The notes under the pieces were generated by a model, which saw only the letters and a program-made list of their open reading frames with translations, had not been told where the DNA came from and ran no database searches. Position numbers and translations under genes: made by a program. Source: Mycobacterium sp. IS-1590 (lineage in GTDB: Bacteria; Actinomycetota; Actinomycetes; Mycobacteriales; Mycobacteriaceae). Taken from it: a DNA stretch of 64,000 nt. Of the stretch, positions 53,581-62,091 are shown in pieces. Where the stretch lies: NCBI RefSeq assembly GCF_001500025.1, contig NZ_LQIW01000008.1, positions 36,031 to 100,030 on the forward strand, in the 5' to 3' direction. Positions within the stretch are counted from its first letter, which is position 1. Each line of letters starts with the position of its first letter.

Positions 53581-54069
53581 CTAGCGGGGGCCGCCGCTCA
53601 GGATTCCCTTGCCGATGAACGACCCGAGCTGGCCCAGCAGGTCGGTGGGGGAGGCCTGGGGCGGCGGTGCGGCATTCGTCTGCTGCCACGGCTGGCAATC
53701 GCGCGTGGTGAACGCGGTGTCGGTCGCCTCGATGCGCACCACCTGGGGCTTTTTGGTGAGCGCGTTGTCGGGGACCTGGTCGTTGTTGTCCCGCTTCCAG
53801 TAGCAGGCGCCGCCGTCGACGGGCCCCGCCGACGAGTACGTGCCCGGCAGAATCTGTGTGCCGACCTGATAGGTGCCGTCTTTGTCGATTGAGGTCAGGG
53901 GCCCGGCGGGGGGCGGTCCCGGCGTGGTTGACGCGCCCGGCGCGGCGGACGGCCCCGGACCCCCGGGATCGGGATGGTGCGGTTGATCCGGTTGGGCCTG
54001 CGCGACACCCAGCCCGCCGAGGGCGAGGAGCGCCGTCGCGGCAACGGCGGCCAGTCGCGGCAAAGTCAT
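53581..54069 (-). CDS. Secreted protein of unknown function
   Basis: 162 aa, ATG at 54069. Signal peptide LPRLAAVAATALLALGGLGV with AQAQ cleavage, a Pro/Gly/Ala-rich linker (residues about 25-60), then a folded part TSIDKDGTYQVGTQILPGTYS, GGACYWKRDNN and RDCQPWQQ with two Cys. The GTYQVG-x-ILPGTY motif resembles lipoprotein-like exported actinobacterial proteins with unknown role. First gene of the operon with nitrobindin; a terminator upstream at 54.1 kb isolates it from the hemophore gene. Confidence 0.75.
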   Translation of the reverse strand: MTLPRLAAVAATALLALGGLGVAQAQPDQPHHPDPGGPGPSAAPGASTTPGPPPAGPLTSIDKDGTYQVGTQILPGTYSSAGPVDGGACYWKRDNNDQVPDNALTKKPQVVRIEATDTAFTTRDCQPWQQTNAAPPPQASPTDLLGQLGSFIGKGILSGGPR

Positions 54070-54099
54070 GCGAGCCAGTCTAAACGGACAGCGGGCCTG

Positions 54100-54146
54100 G
54101 GAAAGAAAAAAGCCCGTCGTCGCAGAGCGGAGCTGCGACGACGGGC
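54100..54146 (-). terminator. Intrinsic terminator of the hemophore-like gene
   Basis: On the minus strand: 13-bp perfect stem (GCCCGTCGTCGCA, 54134-54146 with 54112-54124), 9-nt loop, followed directly by TTTTTTCTTTC. Starts about 19 bases after the stop at 54166. A textbook Rho-independent terminator, which is uncommon in mycobacteria. Confidence 0.92.
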
Positions 54147-54165
54147 CTCTGTTCATCGACCGGAC

Positions 54166-54564
54166 TCAGCCGGCCATGAACTCGTCGTAGGCCGACGCCA
54201 GTTCCGGCGGCAGCGCCGTGATGTTGCAGGTGCGCTGCACGTCACCGATCGGCGCGAGGATGCCGCGCAGGTCGTAGTACTCCTGCGGGTTGGCGTTGAA
54301 GTACCCGCGCAGGGTGGCCGACGCTTCGTTGCGAGGCTGGCCGAACGCGGTGGTCACGGCCTGGTTGGCGCCCGGATGGGCGTCCAGGTACGAACGGGCC
54401 GCACCCGTCACATTGCTGACGGTGCCGGACACCGCGCTGGCGCTGCAGTCCGGTGCGGCCATCGCCGACGGCGCGGCGATGGTTGCTGCGGCCAGGCCGC
54501 CGAGCAGGCTGGCGGCACAGGCGCCGGCGATCTGTCGGCGCGCGGCGATACCACGGATTTTCAT
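54166..54564 (-). CDS. Secreted hemophore-like heme-binding protein (MHB family)
   Basis: 132 aa from ATG at 54564 with GGAAAG upstream; an ATG at 54582 is in frame. Signal peptide (IAGACAASLLGGLAAATIAAP, cleaved near AMA-A), then CSASAVSGTVSNVTGAARSY, LDAHPGANQAVTTAFGQPRNE and NPQEYYDLRGILAPIGDVQR-TC, matching the Rv0203-type MHB domain with its two Cys. Those proteins carry heme across the periplasm. Ends with an intrinsic terminator. Confidence 0.85.
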   Translation of the reverse strand: MKIRGIAARRQIAGACAASLLGGLAAATIAAPSAMAAPDCSASAVSGTVSNVTGAARSYLDAHPGANQAVTTAFGQPRNEASATLRGYFNANPQEYYDLRGILAPIGDVQRTCNITALPPELASAYDEFMAG

Positions 54565-54869
54565 ATTGCTTCTTTCCTTCATTGCGTTTGTCGCTGATTT
54601 CCCCGTCCCCGAAAACCAAGGTACCCAAGGCAAACACCGACAAACGTCGCCGCGAGACCCCGAACCGGACCACACGCAGGCGTTACACCGCAGCGGCGTG
54701 ATCTGTACCGCAATTTCATCCGAATTCGATAAGCGCGCAACCAGAAATTCCGAGAACTCTGAGAATTAGCTACCGATCTTTAATTGATCGTGATCTGCAC
54801 GGTGACCGAATTGTTATCCACCGCGGACGCACCGGCGCCGAACAGACGGCTGAACATAAGGTGGTCCGT
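54565..54869. other. 305-bp intergenic region with AT-rich dyad
   Basis: Less GC-rich than its surroundings. Holds the hemophore ribosome site and presumably its promoter, plus a 22-bp imperfect dyad at 54746-54767 (AATTC and GAATT arms with AGA/TCT inside) and the repeated GATC of GATC-TTTAATT-GATC at about 54776. I see no gene and no good match to an IdeR iron box. Confidence 0.45.
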
Positions 54870-55277
54870 GTGAAGCTGGACCTGCTGAGCCCCGGTGTCG
54901 AAGTCGGCCTCGTCACCACGAACCGAGACGAGATGGTCGCCTTCTACGAAGGATTCCTCGAACTCGAACCCCAGGGCGAGATCGAGTTCCCCGGTGGTTC
55001 GCAGCGGCGGTACTCGCTGGGCGCAAGCGTGGTCAAACTCGTCACCTACGAGACGCCGCCGCCACAACCGGTTGCGTCCGGAGGCGGCAGGACCCAGGCC
55101 GGGATCAGGTACTTCACGGTGGGAGTCAAGGACCTGCGCGGCGTCGCCGAGGCGTTCGCCGCCTCCGGGTACGACGTCGTCGAACCGCTGACCGAGTTCG
55201 CGCCGGTGCCGGGTATGGGCTGGATGTTCGTCGCCGACCCGGACGGCAACTGGATCGAACTCTTCGGAACGCTGTGA
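54870..55277 (+). CDS. VOC family protein
   Basis: 135 aa from GTG at 54870 with AAGGTGG five bases upstream; a GTG at 54861 is in frame. GVEVGLVTTNRDEMVAFYEGF, IRYFTVGVKDLRGVAEAFAASG, and FVADPDGNWIELFGTL with the terminal Glu ligand. Small metal-dependent isomerase or lyase; substrate unknown. Stop overlaps the rhomboid start (GTGA). Confidence 0.85.
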   Translation: MKLDLLSPGVEVGLVTTNRDEMVAFYEGFLELEPQGEIEFPGGSQRRYSLGASVVKLVTYETPPPQPVASGGGRTQAGIRYFTVGVKDLRGVAEAFAASGYDVVEPLTEFAPVPGMGWMFVADPDGNWIELFGTL

Positions 55278-56140
55278 CCGGCTCCCAACCCATGTCGACC
55301 CCTCCGGTGACGCCGACGTGCTACCGGCACCCCGACCGGGTGACCTATGTCCGCTGCGCGCGGTGCAACCGCTACATCTGCGGGGAGTGCATGCGCGACG
55401 CCGCGGTCGGCCACCAGTGCGTGGAATGCGTGAACGCCGGTGCGCAGCAGGTCCGGCAGGTGCGCACCCAGTTCGGCGGGGTGCCGTCGGCCAAACCGAT
55501 GGTCACCTATGTGTTGATCGCCGCGAACGTGGTGATGTTCGCGCTACAGATGGCGGTGCCGGGTTTGCAGCGCGCACTGGTGCTGCAGTCCTACGCCGTC
55601 GCCGACGGCGAGCTCTACCGCTTACTGACGTCGGCGTTCCTGCACTACGGGCCCGCGCACATCCTGTTCAACATGTGGGCGCTCTATGTGGTCGGACCGC
55701 CGCTGGAAGCGGCCCTGGGCCGGCTGCGGTTCTCGGGCCTGTACCTGCTGAGCGCCCTGGGCGGATCCGTCCTGGTCTATCTGCTGTCGTCGCCCGTCGC
55801 ACAGACCGCCGGGGCTTCGGGTGCGGTGTTCGGGTTGTTCGGCGCCATCTTCGTCGTGGGCAGGCGGCTGCGTATGGACGTGCGCTGGGTGGTCGCGATC
55901 ATCGCGATCAACCTGGCGTTCACGTTCATCATCCCGCTGGTGAGCTCGCAGAACATCAGTTGGCAGGGCCACATCGGGGGTCTGGTCACCGGCGCGGCGA
56001 TCGCCACGGCCTACGTGTACGCGCCGCGCGGTTCACGCAACCTGGTGCAGGCCGGGGCAAGTGCGGCAGCGCTCGTGGTCTTCGCGGCGCTGATCTGGTG
56101 GCGCACGGCCGACCTGCTGGCGTCGCTCGGCTTGGCCTGA
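55274..56140 (+). CDS. Rhomboid intramembrane serine protease with N-terminal zinc finger
   Basis: 288 aa. N-terminal B-box-like zinc finger: CYRHPDRVTYVRCARC, CGEC, HQCVEC (residues about 16-52). Six membrane segments follow with the catalytic GASGAVFG (Ser about 182) and GHIGGL (His about 233), and the HxxxN motif in HILFNMWAL. Cleaves membrane proteins within the bilayer. Start GTG overlaps the VOC stop. Similar to mycobacterial Rv0110-type rhomboids. Confidence 0.9.
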   Translation: MTGSQPMSTPPVTPTCYRHPDRVTYVRCARCNRYICGECMRDAAVGHQCVECVNAGAQQVRQVRTQFGGVPSAKPMVTYVLIAANVVMFALQMAVPGLQRALVLQSYAVADGELYRLLTSAFLHYGPAHILFNMWALYVVGPPLEAALGRLRFSGLYLLSALGGSVLVYLLSSPVAQTAGASGAVFGLFGAIFVVGRRLRMDVRWVVAIIAINLAFTFIIPLVSSQNISWQGHIGGLVTGAAIATAYVYAPRGSRNLVQAGASAAALVVFAALIWWRTADLLASLGLA

Positions 56141-56145
56141 CCTTG

Positions 56146-58056
56146 TCAGAGCTGGATGCGCGAGCCGACGATCACGGTGCGGTCCAGGGGTAGGCCGAAG
56201 TGTGCCGCTGCGTCGGCGGTGATGTGCGACGTCGCGATGAACAGCCGTTTGCGCCATGGCGCCATGGTCGGGGCGTCGCCGGGACACAGCTCGAGCTTGG
56301 ACAGGAAGTAGGACGCGCCGTCGAGATCGATCGGGCCCTCGGTGTCCGCCGGATCGAGCAGGGCCAGGGCGCGCGGCACGTTCGGCCGTTCCATGTAACC
56401 GAACCGGGCGATCACGTGGACGATCCCGTCCTCGGTGTAGCCGAGGTCGTCGTGGGTCATCCGCTCGTCGTCGGGAACGCGCGGCACCGTCTCGGTCTCG
56501 ACGGAGACGATCAGCACGTGCTCGGCGAGGACGTGGTTGTGGTCCACATTGGTCCGCATCGCCAGCGGCGCGGTGTGCTGGCTGCGGTTCAAGAACACGG
56601 CCGTGCCCGGTATGCGGATCAGCGGCGGATCGCGCCGCGCCAGTCCGTCGACAACACCGCGCAGCGGACCCTCGGCGCGTTCTCGTGCGGCGGTGACGAT
56701 CCGGCGACCGCGCTGCCAGGTGGTCATCACCGTGAACGCCGCGACCGCGATGGTCAGCGGCAACCACGCGCCGTGCACCAGCTTGGTGAGGTTTGCGCCG
56801 AAGAACATCAGATCGACCACCAGCAGCACTCCCGCGCCGGGCAGCACCGCCCACAACGGCCAGCGCCACCGCGTGCGCGCGTAGTAGAAGAACAGCGTCG
56901 TGGTGATCGTGATGGTGCCCGTCACCGCCATTCCGAACGCGTAGGCCAGTGCCGCCGAACTGCGGAAGGCGAACACCAGGATCAGCACGCCCAGCAGCAG
57001 CGCACCGTTGATCCACGGGACGTAGATCTGCCCGATGGTGGACGCCGAGGTGTGCTCGATGCGCAGCCGCGGCAGGTAACCGAGGCGGGCGGCCTGCGAG
57101 GTCACCGAGAACGCGCCCGTGATGACGGCTTGCGAGGCGATCACCGTCGCGGCGGTGGCCAACAGCACCATGGGGATGCGCGCCCACTCGGGCGCCAGCA
57201 GGAAGAACGGGGCGGCCACCGTCGACTCGTCGCCCAGCACCAGCGCGCCCTGACCGAAATAGCTCAACGTGCACGCGGGCAGGACCAGCCCGAGCCATCC
57301 GAAAGTGATTGCCCGCCTGCCGAAGTGGCCCATATCGGCGTAGAGCGCCTCGGCGCCCGTCACCGCCAGCACGATCGCGGCCAGCGCGAAGAACCCGATG
57401 TGAAAATGTTCGGTGACGAATGTCAGCGCGTACGTCGGCGACAACGCCCTGAGAATCTCCGGATGCCCGACGATGCCGCGCACCCCGCACAACCCGATCG
57501 AGGCGAACCATACGATCATCACCGGGCCGAAGAACCGCCCGATGGTCGCGGTGCCGCGGCGCTGCACCGAGAACAGCGCGACGATGATCACCGCGGTGAT
57601 CGGAACAACGAAGTCCGCCAGACCCGGGTCAATCACCTTGAGGCCTTCGACCGCGGAGAGCACGGAGATCGCGGGCGTGATCATGCTGTCGCCGAAGAAC
57701 AACGCGGCGCCGAACAGACCCAGCGCTGCCAGCGTCGCCGTCACCCGTCGGCCGCGGCGGCCGGTCCACCGGCGCAACAGGGTGATCAGCGCCATGATCC
57801 CGCCCTCGCCGTGGTTGTCGGCCCGCATCACCAGCGTCACGTAGGTGAGCGTCACGATGATCATCACCGACCAGAAGATCAGCGAGACGACTCCGTAGAC
57901 GTGGCTGCGCGCGACGGGCACCGGATGCGGATCGTGCGGGTTGAACACCGTCTGGATCGTGTAGATCGGGCTGGTGCCGATATCGCCGAACACCACGCCG
58001 AGCGCGGCGATCACCACGGCCGGGCGCAGCGAGGCGGTCCCCGGCGCTGTGTGCAC
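56146..58056 (-). CDS. kup: Kup-type potassium uptake transporter
   Basis: 636 aa from GTG at 58056, family length. N-terminal VVIAALGVVFGDIGTSPIYT signature, MRADNHGEGGIMALITLL, FFGDSMITPAISVLSAVEG, twelve hydrophobic segments in the first 430 residues and a cytosolic C-terminal domain ending IVGSRIQL. K+/H+ symport at the cytoplasmic membrane. Convergent with the rhomboid (5 bp apart) and divergent from the coiled-coil gene. Confidence 0.94.
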   Translation of the reverse strand: MHTAPGTASLRPAVVIAALGVVFGDIGTSPIYTIQTVFNPHDPHPVPVARSHVYGVVSLIFWSVMIIVTLTYVTLVMRADNHGEGGIMALITLLRRWTGRRGRRVTATLAALGLFGAALFFGDSMITPAISVLSAVEGLKVIDPGLADFVVPITAVIIVALFSVQRRGTATIGRFFGPVMIVWFASIGLCGVRGIVGHPEILRALSPTYALTFVTEHFHIGFFALAAIVLAVTGAEALYADMGHFGRRAITFGWLGLVLPACTLSYFGQGALVLGDESTVAAPFFLLAPEWARIPMVLLATAATVIASQAVITGAFSVTSQAARLGYLPRLRIEHTSASTIGQIYVPWINGALLLGVLILVFAFRSSAALAYAFGMAVTGTITITTTLFFYYARTRWRWPLWAVLPGAGVLLVVDLMFFGANLTKLVHGAWLPLTIAVAAFTVMTTWQRGRRIVTAARERAEGPLRGVVDGLARRDPPLIRIPGTAVFLNRSQHTAPLAMRTNVDHNHVLAEHVLIVSVETETVPRVPDDERMTHDDLGYTEDGIVHVIARFGYMERPNVPRALALLDPADTEGPIDLDGASYFLSKLELCPGDAPTMAPWRKRLFIATSHITADAAAHFGLPLDRTVIVGSRIQL

Positions 58057-58135
58057 CCGATGATCATCGCCGAGCGGGCGCGCGTTCGCGGCTCATCGCA
58101 ACGGATGGAGGGTGCGTTTTTGGGAGGATGAGGAC

Positions 58136-58966
58136 GTGGCCGACGACGCGCTCGACGAACTGTATGCCGCCAGGCTCGAGGACTTCACCGCGCTGCGCAC
58201 CAGGCTCGCCGGCGAGGCCAAAAAGCGTGGCGACGCGGAGGCGGCCAAGCGGATTTCGGCCGCACGAAAGCCGACGACCGCTGCCTGGGTGGTCAACCGG
58301 CTCGCGCTCGGCGACGAGGACGTCAAGCAACGCCTCAAGGGCCTCGGTGAACGGCTGCGTGACGCGCACGCGGCGATGGACGGTGAGCGGATCCGGGAGC
58401 TGTCCACCGAACAACGCCGGCTGGTCAACGATCTCACCCGAACCGCGTTCGAGGAGGCGGGGTTGCACAACCCGACAGGAGCGTTGCGCGACGACGTCAC
58501 CGGCACGCTGCAGGCCGCTGTCGCCGACCCCGATGTCGCGGATCGGCTCGGCCGGTTGACCAAGGCCGAGGAGTGGTCCGGATTCGGCGAATTCGGTGAC
58601 ACCGCAATAGTGTTCAGCCCGACCACCAAACGGAAACCCAAGCCCGAGCCGGAGCCCGAACCCGCCGAGACACGCGCCGAAGGACGTGACACCGAGGACG
58701 CGGAGGCACGCAGCCGACTACGGCAGGCGCGCGCCGACCTGGCCGCCGCCGAGCGTACGAAGGCCGAAGCCGACGACGTACTGTCCGAACTGCAGTCCGA
58801 CCTGGCCGCCGCGCGGCTGCGACACCAGGACGCCCGACGCCGGTTACAGGAAGCCGAACGCGGCCTTGCCGCAGCCGAGGACGCCTACGACAAGGCCAAG
58901 CAGGCCGCCCGCGATGCCGCGGCAGCGGTGAAGGAGGCCAAGACGCGGGTGCGCCGGGCTAAGTGA
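58136..58966 (+). CDS. Coiled-coil hypothetical protein
   Basis: 276 aa from GTG at 58136, eight bases after GGGAGG. N-terminal globular part (ALDELYAARLEDFTALRTRL, RKPTTAAWVVNRLALGD), a proline/glutamate spacer (KPKPEPEPEPAE, about residues 175-186), then an Ala/Glu/Arg coiled coil to the end. Similar proteins occur in many actinobacteria without known function. Overlaps the convergent methyltransferase by 8 bp. Confidence 0.8.
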   Translation: MADDALDELYAARLEDFTALRTRLAGEAKKRGDAEAAKRISAARKPTTAAWVVNRLALGDEDVKQRLKGLGERLRDAHAAMDGERIRELSTEQRRLVNDLTRTAFEEAGLHNPTGALRDDVTGTLQAAVADPDVADRLGRLTKAEEWSGFGEFGDTAIVFSPTTKRKPKPEPEPEPAETRAEGRDTEDAEARSRLRQARADLAAAERTKAEADDVLSELQSDLAAARLRHQDARRRLQEAERGLAAAEDAYDKAKQAARDAAAAVKEAKTRVRRAK

Positions 58967-59618
58967 CTGCGCGACAGCTGATCTCCATGCTGTCGCTCTC
59001 CCGTGCCGGGAACGGGACGCTGACGTAGCCGTTCGCCGGGTCACGGACGTAGTCCAGATACGGCGCGAGTTCGTCCATCGACGTGTTGTCGGCGACCACC
59101 AGGGCGCCGGGTGACAGGCGCGGCTCGAGAAGTTCGAGCACCGGCAGGTACAGCTCCTTCCACCCGTCCAGTAGAATGAAATCTACTGTGCCGGAAAGCG
59201 TTTGCAAGGTATGAAGCGCATCTCCGGCCAACACGGTGATCACATCGTCGAGACCGATGTCGACGAACGTCTTCGTCGCGGCGGCGACCTTGGCCGCGCT
59301 CAGCTCAGTGGTGACGACACCCCCTCTGCCGTTGTCGCGCACCGCGGCGGCCAGATGGATCGCGGAAATGCCGAGGGACATGCCGAACTCGACGACGGTG
59401 GTGGGCTTACCCGCCCGCACGAGCGCATACAGCAGTCGGCCCGCTTCCGGGGTCACCGGCAGATAGAAGTCGCGCAGCGCGTCGGCGCGTTCCTGGGGGC
59501 TCGCCTCGTTCAGGCGGGCGAAGTCGGCGCGCCGCAGTGCCTCCATCTGATAGCGCGCCTCGGCATACATCCGGTCGAGGGCCTCGGCAACGCGGGGCTC
59601 GTGCAGTGTGATGCTCAT
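58959..59618 (-). CDS. SAM-dependent O-methyltransferase
   Basis: 219 aa, ATG at 59618. SAM-binding VVEFGMSLGISAIHLAAAV (motif I), TTELSAAKVAAA (motif II), VDFILLDGWKELYLPVLELL (metal/motif IV) and GALVVADNT, as in class I catechol/caffeoyl-CoA-type O-methyltransferases. Acceptor unknown. Monocistronic. Confidence 0.88.
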   Translation of the reverse strand: MSITLHEPRVAEALDRMYAEARYQMEALRRADFARLNEASPQERADALRDFYLPVTPEAGRLLYALVRAGKPTTVVEFGMSLGISAIHLAAAVRDNGRGGVVTTELSAAKVAAATKTFVDIGLDDVITVLAGDALHTLQTLSGTVDFILLDGWKELYLPVLELLEPRLSPGALVVADNTSMDELAPYLDYVRDPANGYVSVPFPARESDSMEISCRAVT

Positions 59619-59672
59619 AGCTGTCGAACGTATCGGGCCGACGGCGATCCGTGTCAGGATGGCCCCAGGGCC

Positions 59673-60647
59673 ATGGGCGCTACCGGCACGTCGACGCGAC
59701 GCGTGATCGCGGTGATCACGCTCATGGTGCTTGCCGCCTGGGCACTACGCGGCTACCTCCCCGGTGTGGAGCGGACCGCCGAAGAGGTGGTGCAGCGCCG
59801 GAGCAATCCGTTGGCGCTGGCCGCGGTCATCGTGTTGCTGTGCGCGGCGGTGGCGATCATCGGCTTCGCGATCATCGTGCGGATGCGGGACAAGCGGCCG
59901 CTCCCGGCGCAGGCCGGCAGCCTGCCTGCGAGCGCACGTCCCGGGGAGCGGCCGTCATGGCGGTTCACGGTGGTAGCGCTGGCAGTGTTGATCGGGCTGG
60001 TGCTCCTGGTCGCGTTGCTCTCGCGGCTGTCGCTTCCGGTGCCGATCGAAGACGTGCCGCCGGACGCCGCACCCGACGCTCCCGCTAGCGGCGCGGGGGT
60101 TGCCGACGACCCGGGCGAGCCCCGTCCCATCGAGGACGACCCCGCCGACGGCAACGTGGTGAACTACCTGATCCCGCCGATGCTTCTGTTGATGGCGCTG
60201 ATCGTCGTGGGAACCGCGATCGCATCGCGGCGACAGGGGCACCGCCCGACTTCGGCCGCCGCCGTCGAGGTGGCAGACGAGCCGGCGACGGCGCCCGCGA
60301 CCGCGACATCGCTCGCCAGGGCGGCCGAGGTCGGACTCGCCGAGATCGGCGATCTGAGCCGCGAACCCCGGGAGGCGATCATCGCCTGCTACGCCGCCAT
60401 GGAACGCGAACTGACGCGGGTCCCCGGCGCTGTGCCCCAGGCGTGTGACACCCCGACCGAGGTGCTCGCGCGCGCGGTCGCCACCGGGGCGCTGCGTTCG
60501 GACAGCGCCACCGAACTCGTCGACTTGTTCGAGGAGGCGCGTTTCTCGCCGCACGTGATGAGCGAACAGCACCGTGACGCCGCGGTGCAGGTGCTCAGCC
60601 GGGTGCTGACCGAACTGCCGCAGCGCACATCGGGGGTGCCATCGTGA
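59673..60647 (+). CDS. DUF4129 membrane protein (Rv3166c-like)
   Basis: 324 aa from ATG at 59673. Membrane segments at about 10-28, 45-65, 85-108 and 155-175, then a cytosolic DUF4129 domain: AIIACYAAMERELTRVPGA and DTPTEVLARAVATG. First of five genes that match Rv3166c-Rv3162c of M. tuberculosis in order and size (324, 161, 321, 416, 140 aa here). Role probably in envelope assembly together with MoxR; not proven. Confidence 0.83.
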   Translation: MGATGTSTRRVIAVITLMVLAAWALRGYLPGVERTAEEVVQRRSNPLALAAVIVLLCAAVAIIGFAIIVRMRDKRPLPAQAGSLPASARPGERPSWRFTVVALAVLIGLVLLVALLSRLSLPVPIEDVPPDAAPDAPASGAGVADDPGEPRPIEDDPADGNVVNYLIPPMLLLMALIVVGTAIASRRQGHRPTSAAAVEVADEPATAPATATSLARAAEVGLAEIGDLSREPREAIIACYAAMERELTRVPGAVPQACDTPTEVLARAVATGALRSDSATELVDLFEEARFSPHVMSEQHRDAAVQVLSRVLTELPQRTSGVPS

Positions 60648-61129
60648 GAAGGCTTGCGGCAGCGGCATTTCTGTTGGTGGTGGGCGCGGAACTGATCGCG
60701 ATCGCCAGTCGTGACCGTGAGAGCATCCTCATCGTCGCCGGGGCCGCGCTGGCACTGGCGTTGCTGGGCTTGCGGTGGCAGCTGGCCCGCGAAGCCGAAA
60801 CCGGTGTTGAACAAACACCTTCCGACGATGCCGCCGAGTCGTTGCGCCGCTGGCGGTCCCGCACTGAGACCCTGATCAGCCGCGCGGAGGCCACCCGCAC
60901 GGACTGGGACCGGCACCTACGGCCCATGCTCGCGCGGCAGTTCGAGTTGGCGACCGGCCAACGCCGCAACCGCAACCGCTCCGCCTACCACGCCACCGGT
61001 GAGATGCTGTTCGGCCCGGAACTATGGGGTTGGGTGAACCCCGAGAACGTCGCCAAACGCGGGACGAACGAACCGGGACCCGGCCGGGCGACGCTCGACG
61101 AGATCCTGCAACGGTTGGAGCGGGTATGA
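60644..61129 (+). CDS. Membrane protein of moxR3 operon (Rv3165c-like)
   Basis: 161 aa, GTG overlapping the previous stop (GTGA). Two N-terminal hydrophobic segments (LAAAAFLLVVGAELIAIA and LIVAGAALALALLGLRW), then a helical cytosolic part (RSRTETLISRAEATRTDWDR). No named domain. Invariably placed before moxR3 in mycobacteria as far as I know, so probably part of the same complex. Confidence 0.8.
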   Translation: MRRLAAAAFLLVVGAELIAIASRDRESILIVAGAALALALLGLRWQLAREAETGVEQTPSDDAAESLRRWRSRTETLISRAEATRTDWDRHLRPMLARQFELATGQRRNRNRSAYHATGEMLFGPELWGWVNPENVAKRGTNEPGPGRATLDEILQRLERV

Positions 61130-62091
61130 CCACAGGACTGCCTGCGGCGGCCACCACGGCGAACTGCGATGCGGTGCTCGACGAGATCGGGCGGGTGGTG
61201 GTCGGCAAACGTGGTGCGCTGGCGTTGATCTTGACGACCGTGCTGGCGGGCGGACACGTGCTGATCGAGGACCTACCGGGGCTGGGTAAGACGCTCATTG
61301 CGAGATCCTTCGCCGCGGCGCTCGGACTGGAGTTCAAGCGCGTTCAATTCACCCCCGATCTGCTGCCCGCCGATCTTCTCGGGTCGACGGTCTACGACAT
61401 GCAGTCCGGCCGTTTCGAATTCCGTCGCGGCCCGATCTTCACCAACTTGCTGCTCGCCGACGAGATCAACCGCACACCACCGAAAACGCAGGCGGCGCTT
61501 CTGGAAGCGATGGCCGAGAGCCAGGTGAGCATCGACGGCGCGACGCACCCGTTGCCCGCCCCGTTCATCGTGCTGGCGACCGACAACCCGATCGAGTACG
61601 AGGGCACCTATCCACTACCCGAGGCCCAGCTCGACCGCTTCACGATCCGGCTCGAACTGCGGTATCTCTCCGAACAGGAAGAGGCGTCGATGTTGCGTCG
61701 CCGCCTCGATCGCGGTTCGGCCGAGCCGACGGTCGCCCAGGTCGTCGACGCCCACGATCTCGTCGCGATGCGGGAGTCGGTGGAGCAGGTGACCGTGCAC
61801 GACGACGTGCTGCGCTACGTGGTGTCGCTGGCCGCCGCGACCCGGAACCACCCGCAGATCGCGGTGGGCGCCAGCCCCCGTGCCGAACTCGATCTCGTCC
61901 AGCTGGCCCGCGCCCGCGCGTTGTTGCAGGGCCGGGACTATGTCGTGCCCGAGGATGTGAAATCTCTTGCGGTTCCCGCCGTTGCGCACAGGATCACTCT
62001 GCGGCCGGAGATGTGGGTGCGCCGAGTTCGGGGCAGCGATGTGGTCGACGAGCTGCTGCGGCGACTGCCGGTGCCGCGGACCGACCCGTGA
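61126..62091 (+). CDS. moxR3: MoxR-type AAA+ ATPase
   Basis: 321 aa from ATG at 61126 (ATGA overlap). Walker A EDLPGLGKTLIAR, Walker B LLADEINRTPPKTQAALLEAM (DEIN), sensor 1 VLATDNPIEYEGTYPLPEAQ and sensor 2 arginine region near VGASPRAELDL. MoxR ATPases act as chaperones with DUF58/VWA partners; here the next gene is the DUF58 partner. The symbol rests on the five-gene order match to the Rv3164c locus. Confidence 0.88.
   Translation: MTTGLPAAATTANCDAVLDEIGRVVVGKRGALALILTTVLAGGHVLIEDLPGLGKTLIARSFAAALGLEFKRVQFTPDLLPADLLGSTVYDMQSGRFEFRRGPIFTNLLLADEINRTPPKTQAALLEAMAESQVSIDGATHPLPAPFIVLATDNPIEYEGTYPLPEAQLDRFTIRLELRYLSEQEEASMLRRRLDRGSAEPTVAQVVDAHDLVAMRESVEQVTVHDDVLRYVVSLAAATRNHPQIAVGASPRAELDLVQLARARALLQGRDYVVPEDVKSLAVPAVAHRITLRPEMWVRRVRGSDVVDELLRRLPVPRTDP

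Noticed and set aside
54565..54869. IdeR iron box before the hemophore-like gene
   Set aside because: No sequence close to the TTAGGTTAGGCTAACCTAA-type consensus was found.
56200..58131. 643-aa plus-strand open frame opposite kup
   Set aside because: His/Arg/Asp-rich shadow of kup; kup motifs are complete on the other strand.
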